A stretch of DNA of 64,000 nt. It comes from Gracilibacillus dipsosauri. Its GTDB lineage: Bacteria; Bacillota; Bacilli; Bacillales; Amphibacillaceae. The notes under the pieces were generated by a model. The model ran no database searches and was not told where the DNA came from. It worked only from the letters and a program-made list of their open reading frames with translations. Location: contig NZ_QGTD01000019.1 of assembly GCF_003176895.1 (NCBI RefSeq), forward strand, positions 40,663 through 104,662. The letters are read 5' to 3'. Shown piece after piece: positions 55,789 to 64,000 of this stretch. Each line of letters opens with the position of its first letter. Within the stretch, counting starts at the first letter, position 1. The translations under genes and the position numbers were made by a program.

Positions 55789-56334
55789 TTAAGAACTTCC
55801 CTTTACTTTTTTATATTCTTTCAGCATGGTGTCATAATCTATTTGTCCGAAGGCACGATATTGAATAACTCCTTTTTCATCGATAAGATAAGTAGTTGGA
55901 ACGGAAAGAATATGATATAAATCGGTTGCCTGTTCACCATTATCTAATAAAATTGGAAAGGTTAAACTATTGTCTTCTGCAAAATTTAATATATCATCAT
56001 ATTTGGTCTCCGTTTCGATTAGGTTAACCGCAAGTATTTTGATGTCCGTATTTTGGTATAACTTCTCAAGGTCAGGCATTTCCCTTTGACACGGCACGCA
56101 CCATGTTGCCCAAAAATTCAACATAACTATCTCATCGCGGTAATCGGATAGCTGGACAAATTCGCCCTTCATCGTTTGCAGTTCAAAATCGGGGGCAACC
56201 TTCCCTACTTCTAAGCCAAACTCTTGTTGTTCCTCTTGGTTTCTAGCCTCATTTTCTCCATCCGTTATAAAAGAAAAAACCGCATAGCCTAACATCCCCA
56301 GCAAAACAACACAAATGATGATTCTCTTCACCAT
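55789..56334 (-). CDS. Membrane-anchored thiol-disulfide oxidoreductase (ResA/TlpA-like)
   Basis: 181 residues: one anchor helix (5-22), then an extracytoplasmic AhpC/TSA-thioredoxin fold with VGKVAPDFELQTMKG, FWATWCVPCQREMPDL (Cys 79/Cys 82), cis-Pro in LSVPTTYLIDEKG. Reduces disulfides outside the membrane, as ResA does for cytochrome c maturation; StoA-type sporulation roles are alternative. Start ATG 56334 after TGGAGGA; the frame opens 32 codons upstream in AT-rich DNA. Confidence 0.9.
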   Translation of the reverse strand: MVKRIIICVVLLGMLGYAVFSFITDGENEARNQEEQQEFGLEVGKVAPDFELQTMKGEFVQLSDYRDEIVMLNFWATWCVPCQREMPDLEKLYQNTDIKILAVNLIETETKYDDILNFAEDNSLTFPILLDNGEQATDLYHILSVPTTYLIDEKGVIQYRAFGQIDYDTMLKEYKKVKGSS

Positions 56335-56411
56335 ACTATTCCTCCATCTAGACAAGCTTTTTATATAATTATGAAGGAATGCTATATTTATGAGACACCT
56401 AGTTAAATAAT

Positions 56412-56533
56412 ACATTAGAAAAACTCGCATTCGGTCATCCTTTAGCGGATGCGTTAGCTTTTCTTATACTTTGGACTTCAACATTTTCTCTTCATCGCCT
56501 TACTTCCTGCAAAAATTTTATAGTTTCCTAACG
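56412..56533. repeat. Dispersed MITE-like element, TTAGGAAA family, copy 3
   Basis: 122 bp with ends ACATTAGAAAA and GTTTCCTAACG; shares CGCATTCGGTCATCCTTTAG and CTTATACTTTGGACTT with the copy at 21459. Its right end abuts the T-run of the GH36 terminator on the minus strand. Confidence 0.83.
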
Positions 56534-56577
56534 AAAAAAATAAGCCCCCGAACAATCCATTTTCCGAAGGCTTATTA
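56534..56577 (-). terminator. Terminator of the alpha-galactoside operon
   Basis: AATAAGCC(TTCG) / (CGGG)GGCTTATT stem, long loop, then TTTTTTT on the minus strand, directly after the GH36 gene. Confidence 0.82.
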
Positions 56578-56603
56578 TTTCGTTCGAATGCTATCCATCA
56601 CGT

Positions 56604-58832
56604 TTAGCAACGAGTTAATACAAATAGGCGTGAATAGAAATCCCTTGGAACATAGTGGTCTCCTCTATGCCCTCTAAATCGTTCATGATCTAGCTGGATA
56701 CCAATCTCCATGAGCTCGTCACCATTATAACTACCTTCATATCCTTCTATCTTATAGGAAGCATTAGGATCTAAGCCTTTTAATAACAAACGTTTATAGC
56801 TGGCGTTTGGCTCACATAATATATGATAATCGCCAACAACCGCCCTTTCTTTGTCCTCTGAAACAACCATCCAGCTTGTGCGATTTCCATTTCCAGAGAA
56901 GGGACTATGGATTCTGTAAAAGGTTCCGAATTGAAATAATTCGCGATGTTCTTTGAAGAAGCTAATTTGCTCCTTCATCGTTTCCTTATCTCCTTCTGAC
57001 ATTTCGGTCACATCCAGTTCATAGCCAAATGCTCCGAAATAGGCTACATTTGCTCGGGTCTCCATACTAGTAATTCGGCCAACCTGATGATTGGGCACAG
57101 CTGATACGTGGGCACCCATTGAACTAATTGGATAAACAAAGGATGTACCATACTGAATTTTCAAACGTTCTACTGCATCTGTATCATCACTTGTCCAGCC
57201 CTGTGGTGCATAATATAGAATTCCTGGGTCAAAACGACATCCACCACTTGCACAGGATTCAAATAAAATATCTGGAAATTCTGTTGTCAATCTTTCATAC
57301 AGATCATAAACACCTAATATATAGCGATGTGGAACCTCTTGTTGACGGTCAGCAGCTAAGGAAGCTGAGCCTATTTCAGTCATATAGCGATTCATATCCC
57401 ACTTGACATAAGAGATAGGCGCATCTCGTAAAATGGTTGCCATCATGTCATATATGGCGTCCACCACTTCTTTTCTGGAAAAATCTAAGACATACTGATT
57501 TCTACCGTGGGATTGACTTCTATCAGGCACATGAATAATCCAATCTGGATGTTTCTCATAAAGCTTACTTATTTTTGAGACCATTTCCGGTTCAAACCAA
57601 AGTCCAAAATCCATCCCTAATGCGGTGACCTTTTCTGCTAATCCAGTGATTCCATTAGGTAGCTTGGAATAATCTACAAACCAATCACCTAATGAAGTGG
57701 TGTCATCATCCCGTTTGCCAAACCAACCGTCATCTAAAACAAATAATTCAACACCTAAATCCTTTGATTGTTTGGCCATTTCCAGGATCTTGTCTTCATT
57801 AAAATGAAAGTAAGTCCCTTCCCAATTGTTAGTTAAAATAGGGCGAGGTTGATCACGCCATTTTCCGCGTGCTAGACGTGATTGATACAATTGATGATAG
57901 CTTTGACTCATTCCATTTAATCCTTGATTGGAATAAACCATGACAACCTCTGGTGCTTGAAAACTTTCTCCAGATTCAAGCAGCCAATTAAAATCAAATG
58001 GATGAATCCCCATGCTTACACGAGCGACATCTAGATAGTCAACCTCTACCTGTGCTAAAAAGTTCCCACTATACACGAAGCTAAAGCCATATACCTCTCC
58101 TTGAAATTCCGTTGTTTCAGGCCGCTTCAATGCAAGAAATGGATTCTGATGTCCACTGCTTGCCCCACGGGTACTTGAGATATTTTGTACACCTGTTTGA
58201 AGCTTTCTTGTTTTAGCATGTCTTTCCCTAGCCCATGCACCTGACAGTTGCATCATTTCATACTCTGCATCGAAGAGATCTACGTTAGCACTCATAACTC
58301 TGGTGAGGTTTAACTTCTGATTTCCTTTATTGAGAAATCTCACACTTCTTGTAATGGCATCATGCTCTTCAAAAACAGAATAGAGAAGGATTAGCTCTGT
58401 ATCTATTACATGATCATATAAAGTAATTTCTACTGTTTCTACTTTATCATTTGCTTCTGCATACGTAGCTGGTAAACCTTCTAGCTTTGGCTTACCGTGA
58501 TAGATTTTGTTGTCTTGATATTGAAAATTAGTTATTCTGCTACCATTCTCCTGCAAAATTTGAAAAGCAGGCTCTCTAAAATCGGTCGTCCCATAAGCAG
58601 GGTATTCTTGTTTCGTCTGCTCTAGTGTAAATGTCATATCTCCTTCTTGTAGATATGGTGTATTTGGGCGATTTCCCTTTATCAATAGATGCTCAAAAGA
58701 GGATTTATGACGAATTTTTTTACCATAATACAAGTGACCAAGCTGATCATTTTCTAATATGTTAAAAATATAGCTTGAATTTTTTGTTTGTAAATGAAAT
58801 TCTCTCGTTTGTTCATTGAATGTAATGGTCAT
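56604..58832 (-). CDS. Alpha-galactosidase, glycoside hydrolase family 36
   Basis: 742 residues, the tetrameric AgaN/RafA-like size. N-terminal beta-sandwich, then a TIM barrel with ELFVLDDGWFGKRDDD, nucleophile in SYVKWDMNRY (Asp about 480) and acid/base in GWTSDDTDAVERL (Asp about 549), plus CASGGCRFDPG. Cleaves alpha-1,6-galactosides such as raffinose and melibiose. It lies 18 bases after the GH4 gene, same strand. ATG 58832; ribosome site TTAAGGAGTAT. Confidence 0.94.
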   Translation of the reverse strand: MTITFNEQTREFHLQTKNSSYIFNILENDQLGHLYYGKKIRHKSSFEHLLIKGNRPNTPYLQEGDMTFTLEQTKQEYPAYGTTDFREPAFQILQENGSRITNFQYQDNKIYHGKPKLEGLPATYAEANDKVETVEITLYDHVIDTELILLYSVFEEHDAITRSVRFLNKGNQKLNLTRVMSANVDLFDAEYEMMQLSGAWARERHAKTRKLQTGVQNISSTRGASSGHQNPFLALKRPETTEFQGEVYGFSFVYSGNFLAQVEVDYLDVARVSMGIHPFDFNWLLESGESFQAPEVVMVYSNQGLNGMSQSYHQLYQSRLARGKWRDQPRPILTNNWEGTYFHFNEDKILEMAKQSKDLGVELFVLDDGWFGKRDDDTTSLGDWFVDYSKLPNGITGLAEKVTALGMDFGLWFEPEMVSKISKLYEKHPDWIIHVPDRSQSHGRNQYVLDFSRKEVVDAIYDMMATILRDAPISYVKWDMNRYMTEIGSASLAADRQQEVPHRYILGVYDLYERLTTEFPDILFESCASGGCRFDPGILYYAPQGWTSDDTDAVERLKIQYGTSFVYPISSMGAHVSAVPNHQVGRITSMETRANVAYFGAFGYELDVTEMSEGDKETMKEQISFFKEHRELFQFGTFYRIHSPFSGNGNRTSWMVVSEDKERAVVGDYHILCEPNASYKRLLLKGLDPNASYKIEGYEGSYNGDELMEIGIQLDHERFRGHRGDHYVPRDFYSRLFVLTRC

Positions 58833-58850
58833 GTCTATACTCCTTAACTA

Positions 58851-60149
58851 TTAGTGATAGGTTGGTAGCCAATCTCCATGTGCTGCAATCAAATCATCAC
58901 ATAATGCGATAATATCATCTATCGATAATTCTGCAGCAGTATGTGGGTCTAACATTGCCGCTTGATAGATTTTCTCTTTTTTTCTAGTTAGTGCAGCTTC
59001 CATTGTAAGTAATTGTGTATTAATATTGGTGCGATTTAAGGCAGCAAGCTGCTCTGGCAAATCACCTACATAAGTTGGTGTTACGCCATTGGCATCAACA
59101 AGACAAGGAACCTCCACAACCGCGTTTTCTGGTAAATTACTGATTAATCTACCTGTATTGCGTACATTACCACCGATCTTAAACGGCTTATCTGTTTCCA
59201 TTGCTTCAATAATGTAAGAGCCATATTCATGAGAACGCTCATGTTGCAGATTTTTATCATGAACGAGGTCGTCCCTCATTTTTTTCCAGCCTTCTATCTG
59301 ATTGACACAACGCCTAGGATATTCGTCTAAAGGTATATTATATTTTTCAATGAGTTCAGGATATTGGCTTTTAATAAAATATGGATGGTATTCTGCATTA
59401 TGTTCTGAGGATTCCGTAACATAATAGCCAAACTTATCCATTAGCTCAAAACGTACCATATCGTCATGCTTCTCCTTTTGTTTTTGCTTGGCTCGTTTTT
59501 TGATTTCTGGATATAAATCCTTCCCGTTTTGCGTAATTTCTAGTAACCATGCCATATGATTAATCCCAGCTATTTTCCATTGGATATTCTCTTTAGACAT
59601 TTCGAGTGAATCCAACAGATGACTAGCACATACTTGAACACTATGACATAGGCCTACTGTCTTAATGCCTTCTTCTAGCATAATGTTTGTTAAGACGGCC
59701 ATTGGATTCGTATAATTTAAAAACCACGCATCTGGACAAACCTCTTTCATGTCGTGGGCAAATTCCTGCATGACAGGAATTGTTCTTAAATTTCGGAAAA
59801 TCCCACCAATACCAATCGTATCTGCAATAGTTTGACGTAAGCTATATGTTTTTGGTACTTCAAAGTCGGTAATTGTACACGGATCATAGCCACCTACTTG
59901 TATCGCATTAATCACATATTTTGCTCCTCGAAGCGCTTCTTTCCTATCCTTATATGCTTTAATTTTTACAGTCGAATTTACATTCTTCTTTAAATTGGTT
60001 AACATCATTTCTGAATCTTCCAAACGTTGATGATCAATATCAAATAAAGCGAATTCAAAATCCTGTAATGCTTCTACTGTCATACAGTCCCCTAGTACAT
60101 TCTTTGCAAAAACCGTACTACCAGCACCTAAAAAGGTGATTTTTGACAT
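58851..60149 (-). CDS. melA: Alpha-galactosidase, glycoside hydrolase family 4 (MelA type)
   Basis: 432 residues, NAD- and manganese-dependent. Opening KITFLGAGSTVFAKNVLGDC (Rossmann), then GGYDPCTITDFEVP, NYTNPMAVLTN and LCHSVQVC (metal-binding Cys/His), as in MelA. GH4 uses transient oxidation at C3 rather than simple hydrolysis and acts in the cytoplasm. Start ATG 60149, six bases after GAGGAGG; ATGs two and eight codons upstream lie inside or before that site. Cotranscribed with GH36. Confidence 0.93.
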   Translation of the reverse strand: MSKITFLGAGSTVFAKNVLGDCMTVEALQDFEFALFDIDHQRLEDSEMMLTNLKKNVNSTVKIKAYKDRKEALRGAKYVINAIQVGGYDPCTITDFEVPKTYSLRQTIADTIGIGGIFRNLRTIPVMQEFAHDMKEVCPDAWFLNYTNPMAVLTNIMLEEGIKTVGLCHSVQVCASHLLDSLEMSKENIQWKIAGINHMAWLLEITQNGKDLYPEIKKRAKQKQKEKHDDMVRFELMDKFGYYVTESSEHNAEYHPYFIKSQYPELIEKYNIPLDEYPRRCVNQIEGWKKMRDDLVHDKNLQHERSHEYGSYIIEAMETDKPFKIGGNVRNTGRLISNLPENAVVEVPCLVDANGVTPTYVGDLPEQLAALNRTNINTQLLTMEAALTRKKEKIYQAAMLDPHTAAELSIDDIIALCDDLIAAHGDWLPTYH

Positions 60150-60219
60150 ATTCATCCTCCTCAATATCCGCAATAAATTGCGTTATGTTACTATCGCATA
60201 CATTCATATTAAGGGGATT

Positions 60220-60233
60220 TGAAAGCAATTACA
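60220..60233. promoter_or_regulatory. Candidate cre site upstream of melA
   Basis: TGAAAGCAATTACA matches 12 of 14 positions of the TGWAARCGYTWNCA cre consensus by eye, but lacks the central CG. Between the AraC-type gene and melA, about 70 bases before the start, so it could give carbon-catabolite repression. Confidence 0.45.
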
Positions 60234-60271
60234 ATCGTAAATATTTTTTATATGAGTAATATATTGCTCTT

Positions 60272-61159
60272 TCAATAATCAATAAACAATCGATCAACAG
60301 GCATGTAGGACTGTGTGTTTCGATAATTACTTGGTGTTACACCTATAATATTTTTAAACACTTTACTAAAGTAATTCCCATTTGTATATCCAACTTTCCT
60401 CGCAATTTCTTCCATCGATAATTCTTTTTGTTGAAGAAGCTCCATCGCATGGTGAACCCTTATCTTTGCTAAATATTGAATAGGAGGTTCTTCCATTGTT
60501 CGCTTAAAGAGTCGATTAAAATGGTATTTCGAAAGTCCTGAAACCTCTACTATATGATCTAGTGTAATGTCAGTTGCATAGTTTTTTTCCATAAACGTAA
60601 TTGCTTTTGCTACAGCAATGGGTAGATTCTCTTTCCTTTCTTTTTCATGTTCAAAATACGACATGCATTCCATTAAGAAGCTATAGGCATATCCAGAAGC
60701 TTCATAGCCTTGGGAGATCCCTGTTGTTTCGGCTTTTTCTAGCAGGCGAAAAATATGCTTGATCGGTGTAGAATCAGTAGGCAATGTAAGAATCGGCCCA
60801 TGCTTTGCAACAATTTTTTCATAGTAAGTCTGTGCTTCTTGTCCATATAAGGTGATATATGCAAATTCCCACAAATCAGATTCCTTTGGAAGATAATAAC
60901 AATGGTCACTAGGAAGCTTTACAAAGAAGGCATGACCTTTTGTTAAGGTTGTTGTCTTGTCGCCTATTGTTATTGCCCCTTGACCATTCAATGTATATTG
61001 AAATACGATAGCACCCTTTTCCTTTCGCTCTCGACCATCCCATCTATAGCTATGCTCTGTCCTAACCTCTTTACCAAGAGATAGTAAACCTGCAACCCGT
61101 TCTAATTGCTCTCCTTTAAATCGAAATCCATACGTACTATGAAAAAACTTCTCCTTCAT
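60272..61159 (-). CDS. AraC family transcriptional regulator of the alpha-galactoside locus
   Basis: 295 residues: N-terminal cupin-type sugar sensor (FQYTLNGQGAITIGDK, GHAFFVKLPSD), C-terminal double HTH of AraC type (VVEVSGLSKYHFNRLFKRTM and EIARKVGYTNGNYFSKVFKN). MsmR/RafR-like by size and by neighbours; it likely activates melA-GH36 in response to alpha-galactosides. Start ATG 61159 after GGGAGGAGACG; a GTG at 61174 overlaps that site. No sugar transporter gene is present nearby. Confidence 0.9.
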   Translation of the reverse strand: MKEKFFHSTYGFRFKGEQLERVAGLLSLGKEVRTEHSYRWDGRERKEKGAIVFQYTLNGQGAITIGDKTTTLTKGHAFFVKLPSDHCYYLPKESDLWEFAYITLYGQEAQTYYEKIVAKHGPILTLPTDSTPIKHIFRLLEKAETTGISQGYEASGYAYSFLMECMSYFEHEKERKENLPIAVAKAITFMEKNYATDITLDHIVEVSGLSKYHFNRLFKRTMEEPPIQYLAKIRVHHAMELLQQKELSMEEIARKVGYTNGNYFSKVFKNIIGVTPSNYRNTQSYMPVDRLFIDY

Positions 61160-61291
61160 CTCGTCTCCTCCCACCTCATCCTATTGATTGCAATATAGCA
61201 GTATTTTTTTTAGAAGACAACAGAGATCATTGATTTGCATATTGTATATGGTAAAATATTTTGGTGACTAATTATAAAAGGAGGGATATAC

Positions 61292-61594
61292 TTGCTTATT
61301 TCCGGAGTTCTAAAACTTATCGGTGCTGGATTTGAATTTTTCCTAGGAATACCTGGCTATGGTGGAGTTTTCATCTTATCATTGCTTTGGACACCGCTAT
61401 TATTTATGCTTATTTATCATATTGTTACACTTGTAATCTCCAAAAATAATCATACCCCTATTTGGGGACCGATTGTCGGCATTATTGCCAGTACACTCGG
61501 AATCATACCAGGTCTTGGCATGCTCTTACACTGGGCTGCATTCATCTGCTTACTTATTGATGGTATTTTAGTTTTTACCAATAAACGAGACTAA
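61292..61594 (+). CDS. Small multi-helix membrane protein, unknown
   Basis: 100 residues with three hydrophobic stretches (5-20, 25-52, 60-95) and glycine-rich loops (FFLGIPGYGGVF, GIIPGLGMLL). TTG start at 61292 after AGGAGGGATATAC. Family not recognised. Divergent from the AraC-type gene and closed downstream by the TGGGACA-type element. Confidence 0.6.
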   Translation: MLISGVLKLIGAGFEFFLGIPGYGGVFILSLLWTPLLFMLIYHIVTLVISKNNHTPIWGPIVGIIASTLGIIPGLGMLLHWAAFICLLIDGILVFTNKRD

Positions 61595-61602
61595 TTGCAA
61601 GT

Positions 61603-61904
61603 GGCTGGGACATAATTAAATAGGGTGAATGAGAATCCGAACAATCTTCTGATTGAGCGTAGTCAAAATACAAAGACTCCTATGGGAACAGCACGAGCTG
61701 AAGATCCACTTTGCAAAACGGGTTTCTTTGCAAAGTTAGCAGACCGCCGTGCCACACTGTAAAGGGAACACTGCGAAAGTTTACTTGAGCAGATGTTGAC
61801 TTATGCCCTATGGGTAAAAGCGGAGTATTTTGACGGAGCGGTTACAGTGCAGAAATATTAATGTTCGGATTTCTTCTGTTTTATTACTCTTTTGTCCCAG
61901 TCTC
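61603..61904. repeat. TGGGACA-type dispersed element, longest copy
   Basis: 302 bp. Left end GGCTGGGACATAAT...AATCCGAACA and right end TGTTCGGATTTC...TTTTGTCCCAGTC are complementary over more than 40 bases with gaps. The interior contains an extra TTGCAAAACGGGTTTCTTTGC small hairpin absent from the copy at 51827. It occupies most of the ~400-base gap before ykpA; nothing else is visible in that gap. Confidence 0.88.
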
Positions 61905-62002
61905 TTTTTCTATGAGGAGCAACTATCCGCTTTCATTGACTTCCTAGGACAAATCGCTTAAGCTTGCTTTAGGAAATGAGATAATGGAGGAATTGTGAAA
62001 AT

Positions 62003-63622
62003 ATGCTACAAGCGACAAATGTAAGTTTACGTTTTGGTGATAAAAAATTATTCGAAGATGTTAATATTAAATTCACTGCAGGAAATTGCTATGGATTAAT
62101 CGGGGCAAATGGTGCTGGTAAATCTACCTTTCTAAAGGTCCTATCAGGTGAGATTGAGCCTCAATCAGGGCATGTCTCTTTAGGCAAGGACGAACGTTTA
62201 GCCGTATTAAAACAGGATCACTTTGCTTATGAGGAATATGAAGTGTTACAAACTGTCATCATGGGACATACCCGGTTGTTTGATGTAATGAAAGAAAAAG
62301 ATGCCATTTATGCAAAGGCCGAATTCACAGAGGAAGACGGAATGAGAGCAGCAGAGTTAGAGGGCGAGTTTGCTGAAATGAATGGTTGGGAAGCTGAATC
62401 GGATGCTGCTATTTTGCTTAAGGGATTAGGAATAGATGAAGACTTGCATACGAAAAAAATGGCTGAATTAACCGGATCAGAGAAGGTTAAAGTGTTATTG
62501 GCACAAGCTCTATTTGGTAATCCAGATATTTTATTACTGGATGAGCCTACAAACCACTTAGACATTCAAGCGATCCAATGGTTAGAGGAATTTCTCATTA
62601 ACTTTGAGAATACTGTCATTGTAGTATCTCACGATCGACACTTTTTAAATAAGGTATGTACCCATATCGCGGATGTTGATTATGGAAAAATTGAATTATA
62701 TGTCGGGAATTATGACTTTTGGTATGAATCTAGCCAGTTAGCTCTCCAAATGGCAAAAGATCAGAATAAGAAAAAGGAAGAAAAAATCAAAGAATTGCAA
62801 AACTTTATTGCTAGATTTAGTGCAAATGCTTCAAAATCAAAGCAAGCAACCTCTCGTAAAAAAATGTTGGATAACATTACCTTAGAAGATATCAAGCCTT
62901 CTTCTCGTCGTTATCCATATGTTGCTTTTCAAGCTGGACGTGAAATCGGAAATGACCTTCTACGTGTTGAAGGAATTTCTAAAACCATTGATGGAGAAAA
63001 AGTGCTAAATAATGTTAGTTTTACGTTAAAACCAAATGACAAAGTAGCTTTTGTTGGACGCAACGAACTTGCTAAATCCGTGTTGTTCGATATCTTGATG
63101 GGAGAAATGGAACCAGATGAAGGGACCTTTACATGGGGTGTAACGACTTCCCAATCCTATTTCCCGAAGGACAACTCCGCATTTTTTGAAGGGAACAACA
63201 TGACATTAGTAGATTGGTTACGCCAATATTCTCCTGATGACCAAACGGAAACCTTCCTCCGCGGATTCCTAGGTCGTATGCTTTTCTCAGGAGAAGAAGC
63301 ATTGAAAAAAGCAAATGTCCTATCCGGTGGAGAGAAGGTTCGCTGTATGCTCTCTAAAATGATGCTAAGCAATGCCAATGTACTAGTATTAGATGAACCG
63401 ACCAACCACTTAGATTTAGAGTCGATCACTTCTTTAAATAATGGCTTAATAAATTTCAAGGGGTCTATCTTGTTCACCTCCCATGATCATCAATTTATTA
63501 ATAGTATTGCCAATCGTTTAATTGAGATCACACCTGAGAAAGTTATTGATAAAGAGATGAGCTATGATGAGTATGTCGCTGACCAAAAATTACAAAAGGA
63601 AATTGCAGCATTATACGAATAA
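62003..63622 (+). CDS. ykpA: ABC-F ATPase YkpA (YbiT type)
   Basis: 539 residues, closely resembling B. subtilis YkpA: NVSLRFGDKKLFEDVNIKFT, Walker A GANGAGKST, LLLDEPTNHLDIQAIQWLEE, and second-half signature LSGGEKVRCMLSKMML with LVLDEPTNHLDLES. The first signature is the family's own LTGSEKVKVLLAQAL, and the second Walker A reads GRNELAKS without the usual glycine-lysine. A ribosome-associated translation factor rather than a transporter. Start ATG 62003; GGAGG about 13 bases upstream. Confidence 0.93.
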   Translation: MLQATNVSLRFGDKKLFEDVNIKFTAGNCYGLIGANGAGKSTFLKVLSGEIEPQSGHVSLGKDERLAVLKQDHFAYEEYEVLQTVIMGHTRLFDVMKEKDAIYAKAEFTEEDGMRAAELEGEFAEMNGWEAESDAAILLKGLGIDEDLHTKKMAELTGSEKVKVLLAQALFGNPDILLLDEPTNHLDIQAIQWLEEFLINFENTVIVVSHDRHFLNKVCTHIADVDYGKIELYVGNYDFWYESSQLALQMAKDQNKKKEEKIKELQNFIARFSANASKSKQATSRKKMLDNITLEDIKPSSRRYPYVAFQAGREIGNDLLRVEGISKTIDGEKVLNNVSFTLKPNDKVAFVGRNELAKSVLFDILMGEMEPDEGTFTWGVTTSQSYFPKDNSAFFEGNNMTLVDWLRQYSPDDQTETFLRGFLGRMLFSGEEALKKANVLSGGEKVRCMLSKMMLSNANVLVLDEPTNHLDLESITSLNNGLINFKGSILFTSHDHQFINSIANRLIEITPEKVIDKEMSYDEYVADQKLQKEIAALYE

Positions 63623-63634
63623 TTAATGGATGAT

Positions 63635-63673
63635 AAAAACTACCTTTTCCTTTGAGAAAAAGGTAGTTTTTTT
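63635..63673 (+). terminator. ykpA terminator
   Basis: AAAACTACCTTTT / AAAAGGTAGTTTT perfect stem then TTT; a 12-base loop. Confidence 0.9.
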
Positions 63674-63797
63674 ATGTGCCATTTTTTCCAAATTAGCTAG
63701 AGCGTATGCCCGAAATATTTGGTATGATTTTTCTTAGTCAATCTTACTACAGGAGCTTTCTATTCTGTTATAAACGTCATTTTAGTTCGGGATTCTC

Positions 63798-64000
63798 TCT
63801 AAATTGGTCTTTAAGCCAGGTGTAAGTACCATTTTGTTCGAGATCCTTCCTAAAATGGTCGTTAAATCCGGTATAAGTTCCATTTTCCTCGAATTCCTTC
63901 CTAAAATGGTCGTTAAATCCGGTATAAGTTCCATTTTCCTCGAATTCCTTCCTAAAACGGTCGTTAAATCCGGTATAAGTTCCATTTTCCTCGAATTCCT
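63798..64000. repeat. 51-bp tandem repeat array running off the window edge
   Basis: Units begin at 63798, 63849, 63900 and 63951; the last three are nearly identical. Being 51 bp (17 codons), the minus strand stays open as repeats of MELIPDLTTILGRNSRK, which is probably incidental. Each unit holds ATAAGTTCCATTTTCCTCGA, like ATAAACCCCATTTCGCTGGG in the 7.1-kb array. The bases from 63674 to 63797 show only a decayed partial unit. Confidence 0.92.

Noticed and set aside
63782..63985. 67-residue minus-strand ORF made of 17-residue repeats
   Set aside because: It is the 51-bp tandem array read in frame; no ribosome site or non-repetitive part. Listed as a repeat.

Overview
This window is chromosomal DNA from a spore-forming, AT-rich Bacillaceae, most like the halophilic/alkaliphilic Oceanobacillus-Virgibacillus group (an inference). 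The first ~18 kb keeps the gene order of the Bacillus subtilis argS-ywiB / speB-speE / pbpG / ywhD / ywhB / ywgA / ywfO / lipL / pta / hemQ / gerQ / ywdK / ywdI region. Other Bacillaceae markers are the spore-coat gene gerQ, an S-box riboswitch, a LiaIHFSR module and sodium- and TRAP-type transporters. The sequence is read only by eye, so family assignments rest on recognised motifs and remembered relatives, not on searches.

Layout. 1-4.7 kb (minus): argS (cut by the window edge), ywiB, an AimR-like peptide-receptor homologue, speB and speE. 4.9-12.5 kb: pbpG, a 52-bp tandem array, ywhD, a tautomerase, a small membrane protein, ywgA, the HD phosphohydrolase ywfO, lipL and a menC-type enolase-superfamily gene. 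12.6-18 kb: a three-lesion NERD-domain pseudogene, pta, hemQ, a RibD-C/DHFR-like gene, gerQ, ywdK and ywdI. 18-32 kb: fructosamine-kinase-like gene, acyltransferase, M29 aminopeptidase, cystine symporter tcyP, OsmC protein, pgcA, AI-2E-type transporter, a TRAP operon (dctQ-dctM-dctP) and a CPA-type antiporter. 32-40 kb: recQ, a second M29 aminopeptidase, ABC-F yfmR, cardiolipin synthase and a small heat-shock protein. 40-44 kb: SAM riboswitch with metY, the latter carrying an extra C-terminal CoA-binding-like domain, then ypmR-ypmS. 44-47.4 kb: the lia envelope-stress operon, preceded by a perfect 20-bp tandem array of phased A-tracts. 47.7-56.3 kb: a permuted NlpC/P60-like protein, an IS1182 remnant, a CorC/HlyC membrane protein with a MerR regulator, iolS-like reductase, topB, a beta-helix exoprotein and a ResA-like thioredoxin. 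56.6-61.2 kb: a small alpha-galactoside locus (AraC regulator, GH4, GH36). 61.3-64 kb: a small membrane protein, ABC-F ykpA and a 51-bp tandem array running off the edge.

The intergenic DNA is unusually structured. Two dispersed MITE-like families occur, one with TTAGGAAA-type ends (three copies, each abutting the T-run of a minus-strand terminator) and one with TGGGACA-type ends (four copies, ~119 to ~302 bp). There are also four tandem arrays with periods of 52, 21, 20 and 51 bp. The most interesting coding observations are the AimR-like receptor without a visible peptide gene inside the argS operon, the MetY plus CoA-binding fusion, two genes that appear to need ATT start codons (dctP and merR), and the multiply broken NERD gene. 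No tRNA, rRNA or CRISPR array was recognised.
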